Source of the DNA: Ruegeria arenilitoris
GTDB lineage: Bacteria > Pseudomonadota > Alphaproteobacteria > Rhodobacterales > Rhodobacteraceae
Direction: 5' to 3'
Assembly (NCBI RefSeq): GCF_013035425.1
Contig: NZ_WQHX01000008.1
Span: 62,001 to 126,000 of the forward strand
DNA length: 64,000 nucleotides
Of this stretch, positions 16,966 to 26,233 are shown piece after piece (position 1 is the stretch's first letter; the number at the start of each line of letters is the position of its first letter). Below the pieces are notes generated by a model. It was given only the letters and a program-made list of their open reading frames with translations, searched no databases and was not told the DNA's origin. The translations under genes were made by a program, and so were the position numbers.

Positions 16966-17991
16966 GTGACAACAGAAAACAAACGCCCGCTTACTCTTCG
17001 AGATGTATCTGAAGCATCCGGAGTGTCCGAGATGACAGTAAGTCGGGTCCTGCGCAACCGGGGCGATGTTTCCGACGCCACGCGAACCCGGGTTTTGGCC
17101 GCCGCGAAAGAGCTGGGTTACGTGCCAAACAAGATCGCAGGCGCGCTTGCGTCCAGTAGGGTCAATCTTGTTGCAGTCATTATTCCATCACTGTCAAATA
17201 TGGTTTTTCCTGAGGTTCTGACGGGCATTAATCAAGTATTGGAAGATACCGAACTTCAACCGGTCGTTGGCGTAACGGATTACTTGCCCGAAAAGGAAGA
17301 GAAGGTCCTGTACGAAATGTTGTCATGGCGGCCGTCGGGCGTAATTATCGCTGGACTGGAACACACAGATGCAGCGCGCGCCATGCTGGATTCAGCAGGT
17401 ATCCCAGTTGTTGAGATCATGGATACGGATGGAAAACCGGTCGATGCGATGGTCGGAATCTCTCATCGCCGCGCGGGGCGCGAGATGGCACAAGCGATCC
17501 TTAAGGCGGGGTACCAGCATATCGGCTTCATGGGCACTAAGATGCCTTTGGATCATCGGGCCCGTAAACGGTTCGAGGGATTTACCGAAGTGCTGGGCAA
17601 ACATGGGATCGAGATTGAAGATCGCGAATTTTACTCGGGCGGGTCGGCGCTGGCCAAAGGGCGCGAGATGACGCAAGCGATGCTCGAACGGTCACCTGAC
17701 TTGGACTTTCTGTATTACTCCAATGATATGATCGGCGCGGGCGGGTTGCTGTATTTACTTGAAAAGGGAATTGAAATACCTGGTCAAATTGGCTTGGCCG
17801 GGTTCAACAATGTTGAGTTACTGCAGGGTTTGCCGCGCAAACTGGCGACCATGGATGCCTGTCGTCTGGAAATTGGCCGCAAAGCGGCCGAAATAATCTC
17901 GACCCAACTGAAAGACCCGGAAGTAGAGATAGAATCCCGCATAACCCTGACCCCCAAGATCAGCTTTGGTGATACGCTCAAGCGGCGCTGA
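16966..17991 (+). CDS. LacI-family transcriptional regulator, GntR/gluconate-repressor-like
   Basis: 341 residues from GTG 16966; no other suitable start exists before the DNA-binding domain. The HTH reads LTLRDVSEASGVSEMTVSRV with hinge YVPNKIAGALASSRVN. The effector domain (PSLSNMVFPEVLTGINQVLE) matches the GntR/IdnR branch of the family, which senses gluconate or related sugar acids. No gluconate genes are adjacent, so the target operon must lie elsewhere. It is followed after 10 bp by the YcaQ-like gene and could be co-transcribed with it. Confidence 0.88.
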   Translation: MTTENKRPLTLRDVSEASGVSEMTVSRVLRNRGDVSDATRTRVLAAAKELGYVPNKIAGALASSRVNLVAVIIPSLSNMVFPEVLTGINQVLEDTELQPVVGVTDYLPEKEEKVLYEMLSWRPSGVIIAGLEHTDAARAMLDSAGIPVVEIMDTDGKPVDAMVGISHRRAGREMAQAILKAGYQHIGFMGTKMPLDHRARKRFEGFTEVLGKHGIEIEDREFYSGGSALAKGREMTQAMLERSPDLDFLYYSNDMIGAGGLLYLLEKGIEIPGQIGLAGFNNVELLQGLPRKLATMDACRLEIGRKAAEIISTQLKDPEVEIESRITLTPKISFGDTLKRR

Positions 17992-18001
17992 CGGAAACTA
18001 A

Positions 18002-19213
18002 ATGCAAAAACTAGATAATAAGGCGGCCCGTGCCCTGTTCATGGATCGCCATGCTCTGCTAGAGCAACCATCCGGTTCGGCCAAAGGTGCCGACTTGTTG
18101 AACTTGATTCAGCGGTTGGGCTTCGTGCAACTCGACAGCATCAACACTGTCGCCCGCGCACATGACATGATCCTGTTTTCACGCAGGGCATCCTATCGGA
18201 CCAACAACTTGAAACGCCTATATGAGGCGGATAGAGCGTTGTTCGAACATTGGACGCATGACGCTGCAGTGATTCCAATGGAATACTATCCTCATTGGCA
18301 CCTACGTTTTCAGCGCGATGCAAAAACGATGAGGGCGAGATGGAGTAATTCCCGGCGCGTGACAATGGAAGAACAATTCGGCGCAGTCTTGCGCCATGTT
18401 CGTGATCATGGGCCGGTTAGCTCTTCTGATTTGGGGAAAGGCGAAAAAAAGGGAACGCCAGGCGGCTGGTGGGATTGGCATCCTTCCAAAACCGCGCTGG
18501 ATTACCTATGGCGCTCTGGTGCCCTGACGGTCATTGGGCGCGAGGGATTCCAAAAACGATATGATCTGACTGAACGTGTGATCGAGGAGCATTTATGCCC
18601 CGGTTACCAGGAATTCAGTTCGGCGGATACCATCGATTGGCTGTGCAACGCCGCGCTTGACCGACTAGGATTCGCCTCATCGGGCGAACTGGCTGCCTTT
18701 TGGGACACCGTTAGCCCGGCCGAGGCAAAAACTTGGACAGATCAGGCTCTATTACGGGGAGAATTAGAGGAGGTCAGTGTTTCATGCGCGGACGGACGCA
18801 TCCGCAAAGGGGTGGCGCGCCCCGGAACTAATGATGTGGCCTTGTCATTACCACCGGCCCCAAGGCGGATCCGAATACTCAGCCCATTTGACCCGATGCT
18901 GCGCGACCGCAATCGCGCTGAACGCCTTTTCGGATTTCATTACCGTATCGAGGTTTTCGTGCCCGGGCCCAAACGCATCTATGGCTACTACGTCTTTCCA
19001 ATGCTTGAAGGCGACCGCCTTATCGGAAGAATGGACATGAAGGCGCATCGAGACGAAAGCGTTCTAATGGTGAAAGCGGTTTGGCCCGAAAGATCGGTGC
19101 GATGGTCACAAGCGAGAACAAAACGACTGGAATCAGAGCTGGACAGAGTGTGCCGGCTCGCCAAACTTGATCGGTTTGATTTTGCTGAAAACTGGTTGAA
19201 AGACCCAAAATAG
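18002..19213 (+). CDS. YcaQ/AlkZ-like DNA glycosylase (winged-helix, DUF1006/HTH_42)
   Basis: 403 residues from ATG 18002. The N-terminal block FVQLDSINTVARAHDMILFSR contains the QxD-type catalytic motif (QLD) that marks the YcaQ/AlkZ family, followed by winged-helix repeats (GTPGGWWDWHPSKTALDYLW) and the C-terminal LSPFDPMLRDRNRAERLF block. Characterised members unhook DNA interstrand crosslinks or excise bulky alkylated bases. Length matches the family. It sits 10 bp behind a LacI regulator with no evident functional link. Confidence 0.85.
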   Translation: MQKLDNKAARALFMDRHALLEQPSGSAKGADLLNLIQRLGFVQLDSINTVARAHDMILFSRRASYRTNNLKRLYEADRALFEHWTHDAAVIPMEYYPHWHLRFQRDAKTMRARWSNSRRVTMEEQFGAVLRHVRDHGPVSSSDLGKGEKKGTPGGWWDWHPSKTALDYLWRSGALTVIGREGFQKRYDLTERVIEEHLCPGYQEFSSADTIDWLCNAALDRLGFASSGELAAFWDTVSPAEAKTWTDQALLRGELEEVSVSCADGRIRKGVARPGTNDVALSLPPAPRRIRILSPFDPMLRDRNRAERLFGFHYRIEVFVPGPKRIYGYYVFPMLEGDRLIGRMDMKAHRDESVLMVKAVWPERSVRWSQARTKRLESELDRVCRLAKLDRFDFAENWLKDPK

Positions 19214-19223
19214 ACTCACAATC

Positions 19224-20141
19224 TCAATCCAGAAACTTCATTTCCTTGATTACCGCCTGAACCTCTTGCAACGAGGAATCGACTGAACGACCCGATGTGT
19301 CCAGCTGAGCAGAGGCCTGAGCATACAACGCTTCGCGGTTGGCAAGGATCGATTTCAACTGATCCATCGCGGCCGGGTTTCCGGCCATAGGTCGTTCATC
19401 CCCTTGCGCACGGACACGATCCATGTGTTCTTGAGGCGACGCACGCAACCAAATTGTGTGAAAGCGGTCTAGCAACTTTGAATATGTGGCTGGTTCCGCC
19501 ACAATTCCCCCAGCGACGGCAAGCACCATTCGTTCGTTAGACTCGATAGTTCGGTCAAGAGCCTGCGATTCCAGCTTGCGGTAACCTTCGTGCCCGAAGA
19601 ACGCCATGATGTCCTGTTGTGGCATCCCAGCCATGTCCTCGATCACACGCGTCAGCTCTACAAAGGGTAATCGCAATGTGTCTGCCGCCAACGCGCCCAG
19701 AGTCGACTTTCCGGCACCTCGCAAACCGATGAAGCAAATCCGGTGCGCACGATGGGAATCCAAGGGTTTGGAACTCAGTTTTCCCAACACGGTGTCCTTG
19801 ACACTGCGATCTGCCCTCTGAAACAACTCAACCACACGCAGGGTTTCCGAATCCCAAGGCTCATTTTCGGCAATAAGCCATTCAATCCTGTAATCCAAAG
19901 CCTGCGCAACGCGCTGTAATAACCCGATGGAAATATTGCCCTCTCCCGCCTCAAGCTGGGCCAAATACCGCGTTGAAATTCCTGACTTTTCAGACAGCTC
20001 TCGACGTGACATTCGCTTGATCTGCCGGGCCTTACGAACACGAGCACCCAAGTGAGAAACCAGGTCCAGAAATGTCGAAACAGATCTGTCGGCTGCGTCT
20101 TTTGAGTTTTCCGGTAATGTCGGTCGGTTCTGTCCTGCCAT
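19224..20141 (-). CDS. HTH (XRE) and shikimate-kinase-like regulator, BoxR type
   Basis: ATG 20141 was preferred to TTG 20150; 305 residues. Residues about 30-85 form an XRE helix-turn-helix (MSRRELSEKSGISTRYLAQL) and residues about 130-300 a shikimate-kinase-like P-loop domain (FIGLRGAGKSTLGALAA). This fusion is the hallmark of BoxR-type regulators, which sense benzoyl-CoA in aerobic hybrid benzoate degradation. No box genes are in the window, so the target lies elsewhere or the ligand differs. The kinase-like domain is thought to bind the CoA effector in this family rather than phosphorylate shikimate. Confidence 0.85.
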   Translation of the reverse strand: MAGQNRPTLPENSKDAADRSVSTFLDLVSHLGARVRKARQIKRMSRRELSEKSGISTRYLAQLEAGEGNISIGLLQRVAQALDYRIEWLIAENEPWDSETLRVVELFQRADRSVKDTVLGKLSSKPLDSHRAHRICFIGLRGAGKSTLGALAADTLRLPFVELTRVIEDMAGMPQQDIMAFFGHEGYRKLESQALDRTIESNERMVLAVAGGIVAEPATYSKLLDRFHTIWLRASPQEHMDRVRAQGDERPMAGNPAAMDQLKSILANREALYAQASAQLDTSGRSVDSSLQEVQAVIKEMKFLD

Positions 20142-20237
20142 CGAATCCAACCCATTCGTGTATTACGGTGCAAAAATTATGCCGAAATCATCTATTTCTC
20201 AATTCCGTGAGAAGACTGCGTGGCTGATACATTGTGA

Positions 20238-20672
20238 TCAAGTTTCCAGATCATCCAATTCTCCCAAAATATCCAGAAGCAAGTCATGTCGATCCGGACC
20301 CAGAAGATTGCGAATTTGTTCAGCCTGACCCAAGCTTCTGGCGATGTTTGCTTGAATAATCTGTTCACCGCCTTCGCTGATTTCCACGATCTGGCGACGC
20401 CGGTCGTTTGGAGAAATATGGCGAAAAATCAGGTTCTTATCTTCCAGTTTCTTGAGGATCCGCGTCAAACTCGGCAAAAGCAAGCAAGCGCTGGCCGCTA
20501 TCTGTGTTGGTTCCTGCGGCCCCTGCTCTTTCAGAACGCGCAATACACGCCATTGCTGTTCGGTCACACCAGCATCAGCCAAAATGGCGCGGATCGGTCC
20601 CATAACCTTTTCCCGAGCTCTCAGTAAAGCGATTGGAAGAGACCGGGACATCAGTGGCAGTTCATCAGACAT
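20238..20672 (-). CDS. MarR-family regulator, HpaR type
   Basis: The frame extends to 20750, but ATG 20672 begins the family-like sequence MSDELPLMSRSLPIALLRARE, giving 144 residues. The winged-helix core (TQIAASACLLLPSLTRILKKLEDKNL, split by the recognition helix, and the RRRQIVEISEGG wing) is typical of HpaR, repressor of homoprotocatechuate catabolism. No hpa genes are adjacent. It stands between the BoxR-like regulator and the DUF3095 gene, all on the same strand. Confidence 0.87.
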   Translation of the reverse strand: MSDELPLMSRSLPIALLRAREKVMGPIRAILADAGVTEQQWRVLRVLKEQGPQEPTQIAASACLLLPSLTRILKKLEDKNLIFRHISPNDRRRQIVEISEGGEQIIQANIARSLGQAEQIRNLLGPDRHDLLLDILGELDDLET

Positions 20673-20840
20673 GGTCAATTCTTGCTTAAATCTCACATAA
20701 GTGCAACTCATCGTAAAATAAGAACTTTTCGAGTTTATTTGCCAGATCAATAAAGAACTGGAACATCGTAGGCTTGCTCAGATCACATGCGAAAACCATG
20801 TTTTTCAGGCGAAAGCGCAATCTCTTATTAAAACATTATC

Positions 20841-21989
20841 TTACTGTGCGCGCATCATCGCCGCGGCCTGCGCATAGCCGCCGGATGCACCATCAACGAA
20901 ATGCACGTGGTCATCGCGCATCGCTGAAGGGACAAAGCAGGTCATCATCGCCTCCTGTTGGGCGTGCAAGCCATAACGGATTTTACCGATTTTCTGTGCG
21001 TCGTCTAATATTTGGACGATCCGGGACAGCGTGGCAGGGTCGCAATCCAGCGTCATTTTCAAGCCGTCGTCAAATTTGCGGAAATCTGAGTTACTGCTGA
21101 CCATTCGCTGATAATGCACTGGTTCAAAGTTTCCCAATCGCATGCCCGACTTGAACAAAAGTCCTAGGAATAGGTTTTCGGCAAGCAGTCTGAGCTTGTG
21201 CAGAAACAAGTTTCGTCCCTGACGTGAGACATGCGCATCCAAATCAACACCTGGCGGAGGCCATTTTATTGGAGGTCCGTGTTCGGGAACCGGGTGCCCA
21301 GCCCTGTCTAAGGACTGTGCCGTGGACAATACCAATTTTGCAATTTCCGCAAAATCGCTTTCGTTAGACTCGGAATCGGGCTGAATAACGAGTGAAACGA
21401 TTTGACCATGGCGAGCTGCACTGTTGGACCAGCGACAAGAAAGCCCGGTCAAATCGGGCTGCGTGTCGCTATCGTCGGGTGGCACAGCAAAATTTCCAGC
21501 TTTCATTTGCCCTTCAGTCCAGGCCAAACCGCCGCCGGATAACATAGCATAGTCTACACCTGATGAAGGCGCATATCTGGCCACTCTGATGTCGCGACCT
21601 GCCTGGCGAATGGCTTTGACTGGTATCAGAGCCGCACGCAAGGCAATATCAAACTCGGCTTCGGCCCAACTACGCAAAATGGCCAGAGTTCGATGCGCTG
21701 CTTCAGCATCCTCGGCCGGCACTGCAAATGCTGCGCCATCCCCTCCAAACACGTAGGGAAAGACGCGACCATCCAAAGCGTTAATCATACCCGATATCAC
21801 CGCCGCGCCAACCATATTGACGGTTTTGTACCGACCTCGCGCAATTTCTCCGGTCGAGTCAACGATATCGGCCACCCCTACATACCAGCTGTCGGGTAGA
21901 GCCCGGAACTGATCGGGCTCGCTTAGGCTGAGGAAGTCGTCAGAAATCGGAACCGTCGCATAAAATTGAGAATCTCTGTCAGTCATCAT
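20841..21989 (-). CDS. DUF3095 protein with cyclase-like palm motifs
   Basis: 382 residues, start at one of two consecutive ATG codons (21989 or 21986). It matches DUF3095: VGVADIVDSTGEIARGRYK near residue 36 and FPYVFGGDGAAFAVP near residue 77. The spacing of an acidic residue in ADIVDST and the GGDGA turn recalls the nucleotide-binding palm of class III cyclases or GGDEF proteins, so a nucleotide-cyclising or binding function is possible (inference). The C-terminal half contains many charged and aromatic residues with no known motif. Function of the family is not established as far as I know. Confidence 0.75.
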   Translation of the reverse strand: MMTDRDSQFYATVPISDDFLSLSEPDQFRALPDSWYVGVADIVDSTGEIARGRYKTVNMVGAAVISGMINALDGRVFPYVFGGDGAAFAVPAEDAEAAHRTLAILRSWAEAEFDIALRAALIPVKAIRQAGRDIRVARYAPSSGVDYAMLSGGGLAWTEGQMKAGNFAVPPDDSDTQPDLTGLSCRWSNSAARHGQIVSLVIQPDSESNESDFAEIAKLVLSTAQSLDRAGHPVPEHGPPIKWPPPGVDLDAHVSRQGRNLFLHKLRLLAENLFLGLLFKSGMRLGNFEPVHYQRMVSSNSDFRKFDDGLKMTLDCDPATLSRIVQILDDAQKIGKIRYGLHAQQEAMMTCFVPSAMRDDHVHFVDGASGGYAQAAAMMRAQ

Positions 21990-22115
21990 TGATCCGCAAA
22001 AAGTAATTCTCGTTGAAGATAGCGTGATCCTTATCGGTTTCCCAAACCTGAATCATATCGCATGAGCTTGTGTACGACAGCGTGACATGCCAAGCATTCG
22101 GATAAGGAGGACTGG

Positions 22116-23288
22116 ATGCAGGCAGGTTTGATCATTTTGTGTCTGGCTTACGTCCTCAGCCAGTTCTTCAGGGCATTTCTGGCGGTTCTAACCACCGAAT
22201 TGGGACGCGATATTGGTGCGTCGCCAGAGGACTTGGCGTTTGCCTCGGGTCTTTGGTTTTTGATATTTGCCGCCATGCAAATCCCGGTTGGTTGGGCGCT
22301 GGACCGTATCGGACCCCGCAAAACCGCATCGGTCTTGTTGTTGCTTGGCGGTGGAGGCGGAGCAGCATTGTTTGCGGTCGCCACAACGCCAATACATGTG
22401 TCTGTGGCGATGGGACTGATCGGGGTTGGATGTTCACCGGTGCTGATGGCTTCTTATTTCATATTCGCCCGAGAGTTTCCGCCTGCAAAGTTTGCTACCC
22501 TCGCCGCAGTTATGTTGGGTGTTGGCTCGATCGGAAATCTGGTCGCGTCCTATCCAACAGCGCTGGCTGTTGAGCTAATGGGCTGGCGCGCTACTCTGGG
22601 CGGTTTGGCATTCGTCTCCACCGTTGTGGCGATGGGAATCTGGGTCTCTGTAACCGACCCCAAGAGGGTAGAGACAGAACATAAAGGTACTGTGCTAAGC
22701 CTTTTGAAAAACCCTGCTTTATGGACGATCCTGCCACTAATGCTTGTAGCCTATGCGCCATCTGCCGCCTTGCGCGGACTTTGGGCTGGGCCTTACCTGC
22801 GGGATGTTTTTGGGCTAAGTACCACACAAATCGGTCAAGTTACATTGATCATGGGTGCCGCGATGATCGCGGGAACCTTCGCTTACGGTCCCTTGGATCG
22901 AATCTTGAAAACCCGCAAATGGGTAATCTTTGGTGGAAACGCCCTGGGCGCGGGTGCTCTGGCGTTTTTGTGCCTTTGGATCGAAGATTCCGTGTGGTTC
23001 TCGGCTCTGTTATTGGCCGTCATAGGATTTCTGGGGGCCAGCTTTCCGGTCATCATGGCACATGGGCGTGCATTCATTCCGGCGCATCTAGTTGGCCGCG
23101 GTGTGACACTGCTAAACCTGTTTGGCATTGGCGGAGTTGGGTTAGCGCAATTTGCGACCGGGCGCATTCACGCGGCCAATGTCAATATTAGTCCAACGGC
23201 ACCATACACTGCGATCTTTGCGTTTTTTGCAGTTGCCCTTGTTTTTGGCTGTCTGATCTACCTATTCAGCCGGGACAGCGTGGACTGA
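22116..23288 (+). CDS. Major facilitator superfamily transporter
   Basis: 390 residues with a very strong AAGGAGG site before ATG 22116. Twelve predicted membrane segments and the MFS loop GWALDRIGPRKTA between helices 2 and 3 are visible. Substrate is unknown; the closest broad type is the NarK/ProP-like metabolite carriers. It diverges from the DUF3095 gene across about 125 bp and is followed after 17 bp by a glycosyltransferase gene, with which it may be co-transcribed. Confidence 0.88.
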   Translation: MQAGLIILCLAYVLSQFFRAFLAVLTTELGRDIGASPEDLAFASGLWFLIFAAMQIPVGWALDRIGPRKTASVLLLLGGGGGAALFAVATTPIHVSVAMGLIGVGCSPVLMASYFIFAREFPPAKFATLAAVMLGVGSIGNLVASYPTALAVELMGWRATLGGLAFVSTVVAMGIWVSVTDPKRVETEHKGTVLSLLKNPALWTILPLMLVAYAPSAALRGLWAGPYLRDVFGLSTTQIGQVTLIMGAAMIAGTFAYGPLDRILKTRKWVIFGGNALGAGALAFLCLWIEDSVWFSALLLAVIGFLGASFPVIMAHGRAFIPAHLVGRGVTLLNLFGIGGVGLAQFATGRIHAANVNISPTAPYTAIFAFFAVALVFGCLIYLFSRDSVD

Positions 23289-23305
23289 CGGATCGGAGAC
23301 AGCCC

Positions 23306-24343
23306 GTGCAGGAAATCGAAGTAATAGCCCCCAATCTGAAACACAGTCTTTCTGGCGTAACCACAACCGTTGTTCGACTGCTTCCGATTCAGCAAAAAAT
23401 GATTGGAATTCGCGCGACCGGACCCGGGCTTCCGTCTGATATTCCCCATATTAGGCTCTGGAAAGTACCATTTCTTTCGCGAAAATTCCGTCGGGTTTGG
23501 CATGCGCGACGAAACACCGAGATGCTGATGGGGCTAGTGTTAAAGTCGATCTTGCGGTGTAACTTTAGGCTTTTGTTCACTTCAGCCGCACAACGCGACC
23601 ATTCCCGGTTTACCAAGTGGCTGATTTCCAGGATGGATGGGCTGATTGCAACGACACCTCAGGCAGCATCTTTTCTGAAATACCCTGCTACCGTGATAAT
23701 GCACGGCGTGAACACTGAACTATTCCATCCAACAAGTGACAAACAGTTACTTCGTGCTTCGGTTGGGTTACCTAATGGCACTCTCATTGGATGCTTTGGC
23801 CGAATTCGGCCGCAGAAAGGCGTCGATCTGCTGGTAGACGCCGCAATCGAGGTTCTTCCCAGGCATCCCGACGCCCAGATCGTGTTCACCGGACGTGCAA
23901 CCAAAGAATTTGAAGGTTTCCAAAAGGAACTAGAGGAAAAAGTTGCCGCAGCCGGGTTGTCCGACCGGTTGCATTTTCTTGGAGAGCGTCCGTGGGAAGA
24001 AATCGTTGAAATGTACCGCGCTCTTGACTTGTTTGTCGCCCCAGCGCGCCACGAAGGGTTTGGTCTGACACCATTGGAGGCGATGGCTTCGGGCGTGCCG
24101 GTAATAGCTAGCGAAGGTGTAGGCGCCTTTAGTGCTCAGATTAAGAATGGGGTGACTGGTCGGCTGGTGGAAAAAGACAACGTACGGGCGTTGGCCGACG
24201 CCCTGCATGACATGCTCAGCGATCCTGAAAAACTATCCGAAACAGGAAACGCTGCCCGCGCCCATGTCGAACAATACTTTCGAATCGAGGACGAGGCGCA
24301 AGCAATCGTCCGGGTCTATCGCGCTCTGCTGGACGCACCGTAA
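23306..24343 (+). CDS. Family 4 glycosyltransferase, LpcC/LpsB-like (LPS core)
   Basis: 345 residues from GTG 23306 with GGAG seven bases upstream. The opening VIAPNLKHSLSGVTTTVVRL resembles LpcC/LpsB mannosyltransferases of rhizobial LPS core synthesis. The GT4 C-terminal domain shows GCFGRIRPQKGVDLL and the nucleotide-sugar-binding HEGFGLTPLEAMASGVPV. Expected role: cytoplasmic-face transfer of a mannose-type sugar to the LPS inner core. Specificity is inferred from the N-terminal similarity. Confidence 0.82.
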   Translation: MQEIEVIAPNLKHSLSGVTTTVVRLLPIQQKMIGIRATGPGLPSDIPHIRLWKVPFLSRKFRRVWHARRNTEMLMGLVLKSILRCNFRLLFTSAAQRDHSRFTKWLISRMDGLIATTPQAASFLKYPATVIMHGVNTELFHPTSDKQLLRASVGLPNGTLIGCFGRIRPQKGVDLLVDAAIEVLPRHPDAQIVFTGRATKEFEGFQKELEEKVAAAGLSDRLHFLGERPWEEIVEMYRALDLFVAPARHEGFGLTPLEAMASGVPVIASEGVGAFSAQIKNGVTGRLVEKDNVRALADALHDMLSDPEKLSETGNAARAHVEQYFRIEDEAQAIVRVYRALLDAP

Positions 24344-24454
24344 CGGCCACAATCACGTCAAATCGGTGATTTGCGCGGAATTCCTGTGCAATTGGCCTTT
24401 TTTCTTTTCTGCAACGCAGCTATGAACGCGCGTCCTTAACTTTGGAGACATGAA

Positions 24455-25477
24455 ATGGGCTATCGCGTCGTTGTCGTCGGCGCCACGGGTAACGTGGGCC
24501 GCGAAATGCTGAACATACTGGATGAACGCCAGTTCCCCATCGATGAAATTGCCGCACTGGCTAGCCGTCGTTCCTTGGGTACTGAGGTCAGCTTTGGCGA
24601 CAAAACGCTCACGACCAAGGACCTGGATACATTCGACTTTGCTGGTTGGGATATTGCTTTATTCGCTGTGGGATCTGAGGCGACCAAGATTTATGCCCCC
24701 AAAGCGGCCGATGCAGGCTGCGTGGTTATAGATAACTCTTCGCTTTACCGGTACGATCCGGATATCCCGTTGATTGTGCCAGAGTGCAACCCGCAAGCGA
24801 TCCACGATTACAAGAACAAGAATATAATCGCTAACCCCAATTGCTCGACCGCACAGATGGTTGTGGCGCTTAAGCCATTGCACGACCGCGCCAAGATCAA
24901 GCGCGTTGTTGTTTCAACCTACCAGTCTGTATCTGGCGCTGGCAAAGAAGGGATGGATGAACTGTGGGATCAGACCAAGGCCATCTATAACCCTACAACC
25001 GAAGTTGAACCTAAAAAGTTTCAGAAACAGATCGCGTTTAACGTCATTCCGCAGATCGACGTCTTCATGGAAGACGGCTCGACCAAGGAAGAGTGGAAGG
25101 TGGTCGTTGAAACAAAGAAGATCGTCGACCCTTCGATCAAAGTCACCGCGACCTGTGTGCGTGTACCGGTCTTTGTTGGCCACTCCGAGGCAGTAAATAT
25201 CGAGTTCGAAGAATTTCTGGACGAAGATGAAGCACGCGACATCTTACGCGAAGCTCCGGGAATCATGGTAATCGACAAGCGCGAAGCCGGTGGATACGTG
25301 TCACCGGTAGAGTGCGCAGGAGATTTTGCGACTTTCATCAGTCGTATTCGGCAGGATTCGACTGTGGAGAATGGCCTGAATTTATGGTGTGTTTCTGACA
25401 ACCTGCGCAAAGGCGCCGCTTTGAACGCAGTTCAGATCGCTGAGTTGTTGGGTCGTGAGGTTCTGAAAAAAGGCTGA
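24455..25477 (+). CDS. asd: Aspartate-semialdehyde dehydrogenase
   Basis: 340 residues with TTTGGAGA upstream of ATG 24455. NADPH-binding GATGNVGREML at the N-terminus, the catalytic cysteine in NPNCSTAQ (C130), the SVSGAGKEG segment and the VPVFVGHSE block are all present. The enzyme reduces aspartyl phosphate to aspartate semialdehyde for lysine/diaminopimelate, threonine and methionine. Its transcript ends at the terminator at 25511. Confidence 0.96.
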   Translation: MGYRVVVVGATGNVGREMLNILDERQFPIDEIAALASRRSLGTEVSFGDKTLTTKDLDTFDFAGWDIALFAVGSEATKIYAPKAADAGCVVIDNSSLYRYDPDIPLIVPECNPQAIHDYKNKNIIANPNCSTAQMVVALKPLHDRAKIKRVVVSTYQSVSGAGKEGMDELWDQTKAIYNPTTEVEPKKFQKQIAFNVIPQIDVFMEDGSTKEEWKVVVETKKIVDPSIKVTATCVRVPVFVGHSEAVNIEFEEFLDEDEARDILREAPGIMVIDKREAGGYVSPVECAGDFATFISRIRQDSTVENGLNLWCVSDNLRKGAALNAVQIAELLGREVLKKG

Positions 25478-25510
25478 TTGGAACATCCATTCATGCTTTG
25501 ACTGATAAAG

Positions 25511-25538
25511 AACCCCGCCACCACATGGCGGGGTTTTT
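25511..25538 (+). terminator. Rho-independent terminator after asd
   Basis: A perfect 10-bp stem (AACCCCGCCA with TGGCGGGGTT) and a 5-base loop is followed directly by a T run, 34 bases after the asd stop. Confidence 0.93.
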
Positions 25539-25630
25539 TGTGCCACTTGACGATGCGCGGGTTCACGAAGGGCCGTATGAAAAAATTGAATATTACCTAA
25601 GGGCCTCTAGCGATCCCACTTTGATGACCA

Positions 25631-26104
25631 TCATAGTTGGTATGGCAAAGACGAATGATGCAATATGATGCGCAGCGTTCCGTTGGCATCTTTTTTGTAA
25701 CCCCAACTTTTATCCACCTTGGTTTCATTGCCATCTTTGTCCGTCATCAATACCCAACCCATCCACATCGCAACATCGCCTTCGATGAAAGTTGCAGATG
25801 TCTCTGATGTAACCGTTCGCCAACCTTTTAAGCCAAAGCCACTGTCCAAAGGGTATTCTGCATCATGGCCAACGAAATAAGACAACGCGCCCTTTCTGGT
25901 TGGGCGAAATGTTTGCTTGCCGCTTGCCATAGTCGGTTTGAACAGAACCGGTCCAAGGTTATAGCCATAAGCAGAATCCAGTGTCTTTTCCGCAATCAAC
26001 CGCGCGCCATCTATACCCTCGACCTCGTAAGCCTTGGCGATTGCCACTAGTGCTTTGCCCCAAGCTACCCGAGCCTCAGCTATCTCGCTCTCGGTGATTG
26101 CCAT
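25631..26104 (-). CDS. SnoaL/NTF2-like protein of unknown function
   Basis: 157 residues from ATG 26104. The helical start (ESEIAEARVAWGKALVAIAKA), the YGYNLGPVLFKPT segment, and strands containing AMWMGWVLMTDKDG and ending LRIILHHSSLPYQL fit a cone-shaped SnoaL/NTF2 fold of small enzymes or binding proteins. No signal peptide. It is followed upstream by a separate SRPBCC gene on the same strand. A precise function cannot be assigned. Confidence 0.7.
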   Translation of the reverse strand: MAITESEIAEARVAWGKALVAIAKAYEVEGIDGARLIAEKTLDSAYGYNLGPVLFKPTMASGKQTFRPTRKGALSYFVGHDAEYPLDSGFGLKGWRTVTSETSATFIEGDVAMWMGWVLMTDKDGNETKVDKSWGYKKDANGTLRIILHHSSLPYQL

Positions 26105-26233
26105 CAGATTACTTCCCCTGCCATTCGGGCAAAATGCCCTGAGTTTTCGCCATTATCTGAAAGGTGTTAGATCATTTGGTCTGCTCAGTCGACCTTGTTT
26201 TCAGACCATCAAATACTTGGACACCGTCGATTT

